A DNA stretch of 64,000 bases, taken from positions 16,549 to 80,548 of the forward strand of contig JBJOIT010000007.1 in the NCBI GenBank assembly GCA_046046915.1, given 5' to 3'. A program made the position numbers and the translations under genes. Below, in pieces: positions 53,929 through 62,526 of this stretch. Origin of the DNA: JBEEJZ01 sp046046915. GTDB lineage: Bacteria > Pseudomonadota > Gammaproteobacteria > Burkholderiales > Burkholderiaceae_C. The notes under the pieces were generated by a model. The model did no database searches. It worked only from the letters and a program-made list of their open reading frames with translations, and was not told where the DNA came from. The stretch's first letter is position 1, and every line of letters starts with the position of its first letter.

Positions 53929-54228
53929 TCAGTGCAGCCACTTGGGTTTCTGCTCGTCCTTGCCGTCAAAAGCATCCAGCCAGGGCTCGGCCAGGTAGCG
54001 GATCTGGGCGTCGTTGTGCAAGATGCGCAGCATGATGCTGGTCTTCTCTTTGCGCTGCTCAGGTAGCAGGGTTTCGCTGCGAGACAACACACGCAGCTGT
54101 TCAATCAGCACGGCGCAAGTACTTTCAAACTGAACCACCTGATCCCAATCTTCGGACTTGGCTGCGTCCAGCATCTTTTGGCTGCTGTCTTCGATGGCAC
54201 GGTAGTGGGCGAGGAGTTGTTGAGACAT
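53929..54228 (-). CDS. fliT: Flagellar export chaperone FliT-like protein
   Basis: A 99-residue helical protein in the standard position behind fliS: QQLLAHYRAIEDSSQKMLDAAKSEDWDQVVQFESTCAVLIEQLR (in part), with the WDQV and helical pattern of FliT, the FliD chaperone. ATG 54228 follows GGGGG and 7 bp spacer. The start is 4 bp past the fliS stop, so it is translationally coupled. FliT sequences are poorly conserved, so position supports the call. Confidence 0.82.
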   Translation of the reverse strand: MSQQLLAHYRAIEDSSQKMLDAAKSEDWDQVVQFESTCAVLIEQLRVLSRSETLLPEQRKEKTSIMLRILHNDAQIRYLAEPWLDAFDGKDEQKPKWLH

Positions 54229-54232
54229 GGTG

Positions 54233-54721
54233 TCACCCCCCATACACAACCATCTGCTCATTCAGCCGCAAGCCCATGCGGGCTCCGCCCACCAGAAATG
54301 ATGCATTTGGTATCGCGGAAATTTCTGCAGACTTTGAAAAGTCTGAATGTCCAGCAATCTGCTTCCAGGCATCTCCCAAGGGGCGAATCAACTCGATAAC
54401 TGCCTCAATGATGTCAGCATCATTTCGGACATTAGCGATGGTCAGCTGATGAATAGCGTACTCGTAAAGCGAAGCCAAGTTTTGGGCAAGATCCCCTCCG
54501 CGTTCCAAATCCAGGTTCACAAGTAGGCCCTCTTCCAAAATGCGGATGGATTGGTTTATCGCGTGAACTTTCGCAATCGTCTGTGATAGTGCCATAGCAC
54601 CGCGTGCTTTTTGCAAAGCCTCGATCAGACCATCAAACATCACAGCAACTAACTGATGCTGATCGTTCAAATCGGCACGCGTCTCGTTACCAACATTGCG
54701 ATACATTGCGGCAAAATTCAT
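54233..54721 (-). CDS. fliS: Flagellin export chaperone FliS
   Basis: A protein of about 162 residues. The FliS fold is evident: AMYRNVGNETRADLNDQHQLVAVMFDGLIEALQKARGAM, MALSQTIAKVHAINQSIRILEEGLLVNLDLERGGDLAQNLASLYEYAIHQL (in part). It prevents premature flagellin polymerisation. ATG 54721 has AGGAA 7 bp upstream; a longer frame to 54793 is not conserved. It lies downstream of the methyltransferase and glycosyltransferase genes rather than directly behind fliD. Confidence 0.9.
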   Translation of the reverse strand: MNFAAMYRNVGNETRADLNDQHQLVAVMFDGLIEALQKARGAMALSQTIAKVHAINQSIRILEEGLLVNLDLERGGDLAQNLASLYEYAIHQLTIANVRNDADIIEAVIELIRPLGDAWKQIAGHSDFSKSAEISAIPNASFLVGGARMGLRLNEQMVVYGG

Positions 54722-54850
54722 TGGAAAGTTCCTCATATCTGCGCCTTTTGATGCGAGCTCTTCCAGGAGCCCATGGCTATTTATCGACATCAAAGCAGAA
54801 AACTTTAGAGCACTTCTCTCTTGCGAGACTTTCCATGGCTCACACTACAT

Positions 54851-55519
54851 TTAACAGGGCCTCGCCAACACAACGTATTGCAACGGGAGACTATCTTCAA
54901 TCGCCAAACGCTCATCACAACCTGAAACTCTAGCCATCAAACCAATTACAGGAAGAATGCTTTCTCGCATAGGATCATCGAATACTCTAGGAAATCCAGA
55001 AACAACTTCAAATCCAGAATCTCGAAAAAGCTCAAGAATAGTTTGACGTGTGAACCATCTCAAATGCGTTTTATCAAGTAGGCCCGATTTTTCGTACCGC
55101 CAATCTCCAATTGCCAGCTTTGCTTGAAGAGACCAGTGCTGCGCATTGGGAATACATGCAGCAATATATCCATCATCCGAAATGACATTTCTAATTTTCC
55201 TCAACACACCCCAAGGATCTTTGAGATGCTCCAAAGTGTCACCAAAAATCCAACACTGTGATTTTGAATTGCTTGTATAAAAACTATCATCGAAAGAATC
55301 TATATCACCAACAATTACCGACGAGCAGTATCTTTTGGCAGATTCAGCATAATCAGAATCAATTTCAACACCCACATACTTACATCCAGAATTCGCACCA
55401 ACATACTCTCGCGCCAAAGCGCCAGAACTGCAGCCGACCTCCATAACAAAACCCAATCCCGCAGGAATAATTCTCAATAAATCCGGATTATGGGATTCGT
55501 GAATTGGCGTCTGATCCAT
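54851..55519 (-). CDS. Class I SAM-dependent methyltransferase of the glycan-modification type
   Basis: A 222-residue soluble protein with the UbiE/Coq3-like SAM fold: motif I is VMEVGCSSGALAREYVG (about 25-41), then VGVEIDSDYAESAKRY, GDTLEHLKDPWGVLRKI and YIAACIPNAQHWSL. The sequence is A+T-richer than the flanking fli genes. It ends the three-gene island of glycosyltransferases and overlaps the upstream glycosyltransferase stop by 1 base. Its probable role is to methylate the sugar or the protein in flagellin modification; this is inferred from position. Confidence 0.75.
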   Translation of the reverse strand: MDQTPIHESHNPDLLRIIPAGLGFVMEVGCSSGALAREYVGANSGCKYVGVEIDSDYAESAKRYCSSVIVGDIDSFDDSFYTSNSKSQCWIFGDTLEHLKDPWGVLRKIRNVISDDGYIAACIPNAQHWSLQAKLAIGDWRYEKSGLLDKTHLRWFTRQTILELFRDSGFEVVSGFPRVFDDPMRESILPVIGLMARVSGCDERLAIEDSLPLQYVVLARPC

Positions 55520-56199
55520 CAGTTACCCCACTTTTCAAAATATTTATCAATCTCGAGCTTCCAACCTGCATCATAGCCACCCTGACTCTCATGAATGACA
55601 GGTATGTCCCACGTACCCAAAGTCATTCCATTTTTTTCTGCAGATCGGCAAAAATCTAAATCATATGCATGAAATCTGAATTTCTCATCAAATCGAGTAC
55701 CGGTTAAATGCAGCTTTTCGCTTTTACAAGCAAGAAATAAACCATCTAAAATTTTTACTGGCTGACAAGGTGCGCCATATATCGAAAGTTTTTCTGGCGG
55801 AAAGCATGTACCATGACCAACAATCCCCGACAGATTTGATTGATGATCACATTCGAAATTCATGTTCTTGAAAAGCCATGATGGCTGGAATGGCTGCCTA
55901 CCCCTATTTCCAGCCAACCCGACAACATCGAAAACCTCAAGTCCAGCAGCAACCTTATCCAGCCAATAATAGTCAATTATGTGTATATCATCATGCATGA
56001 AAATAATCACATCCGAACTACCCACACTCTCATCAATAACCATATTATACAAATGTGATAAACCGGCATTATTTTTTTCAAACAATTGCAAATCCACTAG
56101 TGGCGAATTGTACAAAGCAAGCGATCTCCCGGTTGCCGTATTCTTAAAGAACAGTTCAGTTGACTCTCTCGTAGCAACTACAATCTTAAATTTATTCAT
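55519..56199 (-). CDS. GT-A-type glycosyltransferase, family 2-like
   Basis: A 226-residue protein with a nucleotide-sugar-binding Rossmann-like start (KFKIVVATRESTELFF), the DxD-type metal motif IIFMHDDIHIIDYYW (about 72-86), and an acceptor region around FDEKFRFHAYDLDFCRSA, where the HAYDLDFC pattern (xED-like) is typical of inverting GT-A enzymes. Membrane segments are absent. ATG 56199 is the first residue of the conserved part; upstream codons to 56232 lie inside the next gene's end. The stretch is A+T-rich. The gene is 8 bp behind the large glycosyltransferase stop. Confidence 0.78.
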   Translation of the reverse strand: MNKFKIVVATRESTELFFKNTATGRSLALYNSPLVDLQLFEKNNAGLSHLYNMVIDESVGSSDVIIFMHDDIHIIDYYWLDKVAAGLEVFDVVGLAGNRGRQPFQPSWLFKNMNFECDHQSNLSGIVGHGTCFPPEKLSIYGAPCQPVKILDGLFLACKSEKLHLTGTRFDEKFRFHAYDLDFCRSAEKNGMTLGTWDIPVIHESQGGYDAGWKLEIDKYFEKWGN

Positions 56200-56207
56200 A
56201 ATGCAAA

Positions 56208-59200
56208 CTAATCGAAAATAGCCCGATACCAATCACTCGCACGCCCACCCACCAAATAATTATCATTCACCCATTGATTTAAGTCAGACCCAAGCTTCAA
56301 TCTTTGCACTCGATTATTACAAAGACTTAAAATAGCATCAATCCATTCATCCGAATTATTTTTAACGCGTATTACAGGCGGACTAGATGTTCGAAATGGA
56401 TAAACATCTGAGCAGACAACTGGCCACCCCATAGCGCCGTACTCCAGCAACCTCAAATTACTTTTAGACTCATTAAAAAGAGTATCCTCTAATGGCGCGA
56501 CAGCTATATCAAGATCAAGGCTTGCAAGTTTTTTTGGGTATTCTGCATATGAGACAAACGAATGAAATTCCGAAATATATGGCCGTAGTACATCGGGGCA
56601 CATACCCATAAAAACCCAATCCACACGATCACTGAGCGTCTTAACAACATCAACCATCATTTCCAGATCGCCAAGATGTTGAGCGGCTCCCGCCCAGCCA
56701 ACTCTCAAGCGCGAACGTTCAGGCTGCACCCTGCATAGCCCACCCCAAGCATCCTCATCTAGACAATTCGGCATGATGCGTACGTCTGCGCAATAGCGAC
56801 TGTATGCATCTGCAAGTGGCTGGGTGCTAACGATCAGGCGGTCACTGTGCATGATGGCCTTACGCATCCTAACCTCACCTTCTCGCTGGTGAAACTTGTG
56901 GTGCGGATGTGCCTTCGAAAGATCTCTAAACAGGTCGTCCACCATTTGAATAATGAATAGATCTGGACAGACCTCTCTATATTCCTTTAACAATTGAAAG
57001 TGAGCGTCGGATATTGAGTGTTGAACAATCAATCGATCTGGCTGAGCACGTGACACCTCCACTGCTAGAGGCGTTCGTAAAGTCCCCTCTCTAGCGGGCA
57101 GCACAACACAGGTTCTCGCCATGCCACTTTTTTGAAGGGCATTGAGCGGTTCGATGACACGATATTGGCCTGAACCACTAGAAATTGGTAATGCCAACAC
57201 AGTTTTCCGATCCACACGATCAGATGGCCAATCAATAACCACATCGGCTTCAATTTCATATGGTGCCAGTAAAGACAGATGCCTGTTATAAAGCCTAGTC
57301 CCGCCTAGTACTGCACCCCACTTTTGTAACATTTGTTCTCTCTCGTGGACAGCAATAGACTGCATGTGTAATGCATCTGCGGGTCGCTGCTGACTCATGG
57401 CAACCGTTTTACCACCATAGTGTAGGAGATTGCTGACTGGAGTCCACACATGGCGATAGCCGGCCTCTGTGGCGCGCAGACAATAATCGCTGACGGTATT
57501 GAATACTGTCAGCACACCCTCGTCAAACCCTCCAAGTTCATTCCACAAAGATGCACGAGTTAGAAAACAGCTACCGTCGACCATGTCAACATCTTGTGCT
57601 AACTGCAGCCTTGAAAAAACACCCTGTTCTTCAATTAATCTTTTGTCTCCCGTATACGATCCAACTGCACCTCCAGCACCGGCCACCATGGGCCCCGACT
57701 GCAATATTGAATCATCTCCAGTCTGCACTACTAAGCGCGGACCGACGCAACCAATATCAGGTTGATCGAAGTAAGCTCGCAATACTCCAAGCCAATTATT
57801 TTGCAAGCACTCTAAGTCGTCATCTGCAAACAAAATTAAATCACCAGTTGCACTACGTGCACCTGCATTTAGCGCCCGAGCATGACTGTAGGGTCCATCT
57901 TCAGTTACCTCAATTTGAGCGCGCCAAGGGAGTTTGTGTGACGTCAAGCATCTCTCAAGCTCCCAGAAATCAGCCGATTGGGTTACAAATATGATCTCAA
58001 CTAGGGCTGGGTCAGCGAATTCCGCCAACGATCCGAGCAAACAAGAGAGGTATCCCAACTGTTTACCGGTAGGAATTACAATTGAAACTTTTTGATCATC
58101 ACGTGGTACGTACTCGATCAAGCGGGTACCCATTGTTTTACCCGGTGACACTAGCGCAGAATATTTATGACGAAGAAATGATTCCTTGAGCTGTCTCAAC
58201 TCAACCGCTTCGGTCCCATAGTCAGTTCCACCGGGTTCATGTGACAACACCGTATCAATGTGGCCGATATTTTTTGCATAACCTTGATTGACCAAATCAA
58301 GCGCCAAGGCATATGTGCCTGAGAACATGAGATTCTCAGACCAATCGCTCCAGACATTATTTTTAACGCCTATAGCAGAACCAAGATAGTTAAATGCTCT
58401 GATCCATTCAATATTAATATCTGGCTTAAAATGTGGTAGAGCCTCTCCATTAGCGATCACATCATCGTCTGCGTAAAGCATTTGAATCTTTTCGGAGTTT
58501 GCAGCTAGGGCGAACTCAAGTAGTGCGTGTGTCTCAAGAGTAACCCCAGCACGCAACAACAGCCACCAGTCCACACCAGTATCATTCCAATCAAAGCTGA
58601 CTTCCTCAGCGCTGGTGTCAACCCATCGTAGTTGCTCACCTAACTCACTTGGATGAAGGGGGCAAGCCATAGGTGAAAAAATTACGACATACTCAACGGG
58701 CTGGAAACCTCCTTGCAAGCTATCCAAAGTGCAACCGATTTGTTCCATGGCATCGGCGCCGGCATAAATAGCTGCCCCAAAGGATTTCAGAGCACCACTT
58801 GCTACGTGTTCTGCGTAGGTTTGCCCATCTATCTCTCGCAATGTACTTTTTTCACGCCACGCCTTGTACTGCTGCTTGATTCGTCTGTACTTTGCGGCAT
58901 CGGACCGCTCAGCACGTTCAGCTTTCACTATAACTAGATCGTCGAGTGACTCAATGGCTGCGGCTGGCCAGGCAACCTCAAAATCAGCAGCTGTTGCAAC
59001 AGCCTGGCTTGCACTAGCAAACTTGAGGACGTCGTTCTTGGAGTTTTCAAAGTGACGCGTAAAACTGTCGCCAAACAACTCCAATTCGCTTTCAGAGACA
59101 TCTTCGGGTGAACCGTTCCACGTGGTACCGGTGACATCCCAGACTGAATTTGGTGGCGCCTGCAAGAGGCGATCATTACCGACATAGACAACTGGACAAC

Positions 59201-59846
59201 CACACAGTCGCGCCTCGGTCACGATTACCGCACACTCGTACGCATAAAGGCAAGATGCGCTTTTCAACAGCTCAATTCGCTGTTGCCTGGACAATTCACC
59301 ACTTTGTTCAACTGTGATTTTTCTCAGGCACTGATGGTCAGCCCTCAACTTGCCGCCAAGTCTCTCAAATGCTTGCGCATAAACAATGGCTTGCCCAGTT
59401 TTTGCATCAGATGCAAAAGGATAGTGTTTTTGATTCACCCAAGGCATTCGCAAAGGCAAGCGGGATACGATCTGCCCTGCCAAAATGACATAGCCCTCCG
59501 CCACCTTCGCCCCATCGACATCCACTCCTTCTCGAACATACAAAACAGATATGCCCGGCAATTTGTCAGTAGCCTTAGTGCCTGAGGTTCTAATCAGAAT
59601 AGGCTTCTTTTTCGCAAGGTAGTGGCCGGCCATGGTCACACGCCCCAACAGTGGCGTCCAAAGCTTGCCCGATGTCTTTTTGCAACCCGTCAGAAATGCC
59701 TGATATCCAAGCTGGTTTAAGGCGTTACACAACTCATGCAGTTGCCTGACAGATGGGGAACATTCATCAAAATCGGGGGCCTCAATATAGTAGGGATGCT
59801 GCGTGTATTCCATCGGAGTCCATTCATTGTTCTCTACGCTAACCAT
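56208..59846 (-). CDS. Giant multi-module glycosyltransferase (GT2 plus GT4-like modules)
   Basis: A 1212-residue soluble protein. Module 1 (about 1-320) is GT4-like: YAQAFERLGGKLRAD, then SCLYAYECAVIVTEARLCGCPVVYVGN. Module 2 (about 360-570) is a GT-A domain with YADDDVIANGEALPHFKPDIN. Module 3 (about 580-835) is a GT2 domain: KVSIVIPTGKQLGYLSCLLGSL, DGPYSHARALNAGARSATGDLILFADDDLE, DMVDGSCFLTRASLWNELGGFDE. Module 4 (about 875-1205) is GT4-like: SGSGQYRVIEPLNAL, GWAGAAQHLGDLEMM, SNLRLLEYGAMGWPVVCSDVYPF. ATG 59846 has AGGTGG upstream. It is codirectional with flagellin B, 89 bp behind it, and much A+T-richer than the fli genes. It probably builds a glycan on flagellin. Confidence 0.8.
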   Translation of the reverse strand: MVSVENNEWTPMEYTQHPYYIEAPDFDECSPSVRQLHELCNALNQLGYQAFLTGCKKTSGKLWTPLLGRVTMAGHYLAKKKPILIRTSGTKATDKLPGISVLYVREGVDVDGAKVAEGYVILAGQIVSRLPLRMPWVNQKHYPFASDAKTGQAIVYAQAFERLGGKLRADHQCLRKITVEQSGELSRQQRIELLKSASCLYAYECAVIVTEARLCGCPVVYVGNDRLLQAPPNSVWDVTGTTWNGSPEDVSESELELFGDSFTRHFENSKNDVLKFASASQAVATAADFEVAWPAAAIESLDDLVIVKAERAERSDAAKYRRIKQQYKAWREKSTLREIDGQTYAEHVASGALKSFGAAIYAGADAMEQIGCTLDSLQGGFQPVEYVVIFSPMACPLHPSELGEQLRWVDTSAEEVSFDWNDTGVDWWLLLRAGVTLETHALLEFALAANSEKIQMLYADDDVIANGEALPHFKPDINIEWIRAFNYLGSAIGVKNNVWSDWSENLMFSGTYALALDLVNQGYAKNIGHIDTVLSHEPGGTDYGTEAVELRQLKESFLRHKYSALVSPGKTMGTRLIEYVPRDDQKVSIVIPTGKQLGYLSCLLGSLAEFADPALVEIIFVTQSADFWELERCLTSHKLPWRAQIEVTEDGPYSHARALNAGARSATGDLILFADDDLECLQNNWLGVLRAYFDQPDIGCVGPRLVVQTGDDSILQSGPMVAGAGGAVGSYTGDKRLIEEQGVFSRLQLAQDVDMVDGSCFLTRASLWNELGGFDEGVLTVFNTVSDYCLRATEAGYRHVWTPVSNLLHYGGKTVAMSQQRPADALHMQSIAVHEREQMLQKWGAVLGGTRLYNRHLSLLAPYEIEADVVIDWPSDRVDRKTVLALPISSGSGQYRVIEPLNALQKSGMARTCVVLPAREGTLRTPLAVEVSRAQPDRLIVQHSISDAHFQLLKEYREVCPDLFIIQMVDDLFRDLSKAHPHHKFHQREGEVRMRKAIMHSDRLIVSTQPLADAYSRYCADVRIMPNCLDEDAWGGLCRVQPERSRLRVGWAGAAQHLGDLEMMVDVVKTLSDRVDWVFMGMCPDVLRPYISEFHSFVSYAEYPKKLASLDLDIAVAPLEDTLFNESKSNLRLLEYGAMGWPVVCSDVYPFRTSSPPVIRVKNNSDEWIDAILSLCNNRVQRLKLGSDLNQWVNDNYLVGGRASDWYRAIFD

Positions 59847-59935
59847 AAAGGCCCACCTACTCGTTGATGCGATCAAAACCTATTGAAGGTAGATTCGGCG
59901 ACAAGACTACCCACCCGATCTCCCCAGGTTACTTA

Positions 59936-60775
59936 TCAGTTCCGAAGCAGAGAAAGAACACTCTGCGGTACTTGGTTAGCTTGGGCGATCATTGCTGTAC
60001 CAGCCTGCTGCAAGATCTGCGCGCGGCTGAGGTTAGCAGTTTCAGCCGCAAAGTCGGCATCCATGATCCGGCCGCGAGCTGCAGACTGGTTCTCAACCGA
60101 CGTTTGCAGAAAATTGATGGTGTTTTCAAAACGGCTTTGTGCAGCGCCGAGTTTGGCACGACTGGCATTTAGCGAGCTCAAAGCAGCGTCAATCGCTGTG
60201 ATGTTTGCCGCATTGGCAGAGTTAGAGCTTGTTGTAAGGGCGCTTGCTGCTCCACCACTCACAGCCGATATGGCACCTGTAGCGTTCAGTGTGCCAGAGG
60301 TTATCTGGATGGTCTGCCCGCTGTTAGCACCGACTTGAAAATCAAAATTGCCGGTCGCCTGCAAAATACTTTGTCCGTTAAATTGAACCGCCCCAAGTGT
60401 CCTGTTCAGCTCCGAGAATAGTTGCGAATATTCTTGGTTCAGTGCGTCAATATCACCAGATGTATTTGTCGAATTTACTGCCTGTACAGCCAATTCACGC
60501 ATACGCTGCAAGGCGTCGGTCATCGCCGCAATACCGCTTTCAGCGACTTGTGACAATGAGATGCCGTCATTGGCGTTTCGCACAGCCACCGTCATACCGC
60601 GCACCTGGGTGTTCATTCGTTCTGCAATTGCCAAGCCTGCTGCATCATCTTTCGCACTGTTGACGCGCATGCCTGAGGAAAGCCTCTGCATAGAAGTTGC
60701 GAGTGTCCCTTGAGTGTTCGCAGTATTGCGTTGCGCATTGAGAGACATTACGTTGGTGTTTATGGTGAGAGCCAT
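59936..60775 (-). CDS. fliC: Flagellin (paralogue B)
   Basis: A 279-residue short flagellin with the D0/D1 domains conserved: ALTINTNVMSLNAQRNTANTQ at the N-terminus, KDDAAGLAIAERM, QRMRELAVQAVNSTNTSG, and the C-terminal ETANLSRAQILQQAGTAMIAQANQ. The central variable segment (about 150-200) is short and rich in Ser, Thr, Ala and Asn (SGGAASALTTSSNSANAANITA), offering potential O-glycan sites. The Leu-Leu-Arg-Asn end is family-like. GGAG precedes the start. It lies between fliD and the glycosyltransferase island. Confidence 0.96.
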   Translation of the reverse strand: MALTINTNVMSLNAQRNTANTQGTLATSMQRLSSGMRVNSAKDDAAGLAIAERMNTQVRGMTVAVRNANDGISLSQVAESGIAAMTDALQRMRELAVQAVNSTNTSGDIDALNQEYSQLFSELNRTLGAVQFNGQSILQATGNFDFQVGANSGQTIQITSGTLNATGAISAVSGGAASALTTSSNSANAANITAIDAALSSLNASRAKLGAAQSRFENTINFLQTSVENQSAARGRIMDADFAAETANLSRAQILQQAGTAMIAQANQVPQSVLSLLRN

Positions 60776-60885
60776 GATCTAACTCCTAAAAAAAGTGGAC
60801 TGTCTAACTGGTTCAGACTGGCCTTGGCTGTCACTACACATTTCGACGAATACCGCCAGACCATGGAGCCGATTGTTCCAAGCCC

Positions 60886-60919
60886 ACAAAAAACTAAAGC
60901 CCCGATAAACGGGGCTTTA
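60886..60919 (-). terminator. Rho-independent terminator after fliD
   Basis: A perfect 10-bp stem TAAAGCCCCG/CGGGGCTTTA (60895-60904 and 60910-60919) with a 5-base loop. Read on the minus strand it is followed by a T-rich run at about 60894-60886, the standard intrinsic terminator layout downstream of fliD. Confidence 0.85.
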
Positions 60920-60960
60920 GGGGGCAATTTCTTTGTTACACGTCAGCTTTTGACCTCCGA

Positions 60961-62391
60961 TCAGGCCTTGCTCCACATCTGAACTTGCTGTGTTACGTAT
61001 GTGCTGAGAGCATTGAGAGACGCCATTTTGGTGTCGAGGGCGCTATAGCTCGCGTACAGCCTAGCCTCAGTTTGAGCCACTCGGGCCTGCATCTTGGCTA
61101 CGTCTTTCTGATTTCTAGAAATCGCGCCGTTTATAGCATCACTGCGATTGCTGAGTTGTCCGTCGGTTGACTTGAGGCCGAGCACATAGTCATTGAAGCG
61201 CCGAGCTATGCCCGTCGTAGTCGCAGTCGTGCTAGTCGCAGCAAAGAACCTATTTAGATTAGGAGAGTCTGTGAGAGCCTGCGTCAACTTTGCTTGATTA
61301 ATACTCAAAGTACCTCCACGTTGAATTTCGATCCCAGCGTCGCTCATCCGAGCCAATGAGCTTACGGCTGGCCCCTGCGCAGCGACCATGCTCTTTAATG
61401 TATTGAGGATAGCGACCGCAGTCGCGTCCCCTTGAAGTTTTCCTGCCCCTGTAGCCGGGTCGTACCTAGTACTCTCGGCCAAATTTGTCACGACTGTGTT
61501 GTAAGCTTTGACCCAAGATTCCAACGCTTTTTGTGTGGGCTGTGTGTCCTTGCCCACGGTAATGATGACTGGCGAAATGGTTTCAGCCTTAAGGTCAAGA
61601 GTCAGGCCAGCCACAGCATCGCTGATGCTGTTTGACTCGGATGACACGTCTACCCCTTCGATGCTTACCAATGCATTGGCAGCCTCTTGCGTTCGTGACA
61701 TCCCATAAAAATTCGTACCGTCATTGGCAAAAGCTAGCATTCCCACGCCAGCGCCACCTTTCAATTCTGTTCCGTCACCGTCCGCAGCATCAAAAGCCTT
61801 AATTTCAAACGCATGTGCAAGTCCCGTGCTGCTGCTACGCATCACAATCCTGTCCTGGCCGTTTGATGACACGACAGTGGCAGCAACTCCAGCATTAGAA
61901 CTGTTTATCTTCTCTGCGACATCTCGAAGTGTGTCTGTGGAGCTGATATTCACATTCACAGAGCTACCCGCTGCGGTAAAAGAGTTAGCAGTCCAACTTC
62001 CTAGCGTAAGCTGCAAACTTCCAGATGTTCCCAAGGCCACGTCAGTAGCCACAGCGGAACTTAGTGAAGACTGTTTCAGCGCGAGCTGGGTGACTTGGAC
62101 ACTGAAAGACCCCGCTCCCGCAGCACTAGATGCTGAACCAGTGATCTGAGTGGGGGCTGTTGATGCAAAAGTTCTCCCCCCCCAAGAGTCCGTTGAAAGA
62201 AGTGTTTGAGAAGCCTCCTGCAGACTAGATAGTTGAGATCTGACTGTGCCCCAAGCAGACAACTGAGTCGTTAGTGCTGCACTTCTTGTTTGTAGCTGCT
62301 GTATAGGCTTTTGCTCTAGTGCAACCAACTTCGAAACTATTGACTGCACATCCAAACCGCTACCCAAGCCCGCTGATGAAATGGTGGCCAT
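60961..62391 (-). CDS. fliD: Flagellar filament cap protein FliD
   Basis: A 476-residue filament-cap protein. N-terminal: ATISSAGLGSGLDVQSIVSKLVALEQKPIQQLQTR (about 2-36). The middle carries SFSVQVTQLALKQSSLSS and DRIVMRSSSTGLAHAFEI. C-terminal coiled coil: KDVAKMQARVAQTEARLYASYSALDTKMASLNALSTYVTQQVQMWSK (in part). ATG 62391 follows GAAAG. It stands between the two flagellin genes and ends in a terminator. Confidence 0.95.
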   Translation of the reverse strand: MATISSAGLGSGLDVQSIVSKLVALEQKPIQQLQTRSAALTTQLSAWGTVRSQLSSLQEASQTLLSTDSWGGRTFASTAPTQITGSASSAAGAGSFSVQVTQLALKQSSLSSAVATDVALGTSGSLQLTLGSWTANSFTAAGSSVNVNISSTDTLRDVAEKINSSNAGVAATVVSSNGQDRIVMRSSSTGLAHAFEIKAFDAADGDGTELKGGAGVGMLAFANDGTNFYGMSRTQEAANALVSIEGVDVSSESNSISDAVAGLTLDLKAETISPVIITVGKDTQPTQKALESWVKAYNTVVTNLAESTRYDPATGAGKLQGDATAVAILNTLKSMVAAQGPAVSSLARMSDAGIEIQRGGTLSINQAKLTQALTDSPNLNRFFAATSTTATTTGIARRFNDYVLGLKSTDGQLSNRSDAINGAISRNQKDVAKMQARVAQTEARLYASYSALDTKMASLNALSTYVTQQVQMWSKA

Positions 62392-62463
62392 GATTTCTTT
62401 CAATTTGGTCGCAATCACTGCTCCGAGGGTGATTAATGTAAGGTCTTACTCAGGACACACTCC

Positions 62464-62508
62464 CCAAAAAAGAGGGGCAAATTCGAGCCATTGCTCAAGT
62501 TTGCCCCT
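62464..62508 (-). terminator. Rho-independent terminator after flagellin A
   Basis: Arms AGGGGCAAA (62473-62481) and TTTGCCCCT (62500-62508) enclose a second small stem (GAGC/GCTC). On the minus strand the hairpin is followed by CTTTTTTG, as in an intrinsic terminator. It lies 19 bp past the flagellin A stop. Confidence 0.8.
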
Positions 62509-62526
62509 TTACATCCCGACAATTGA

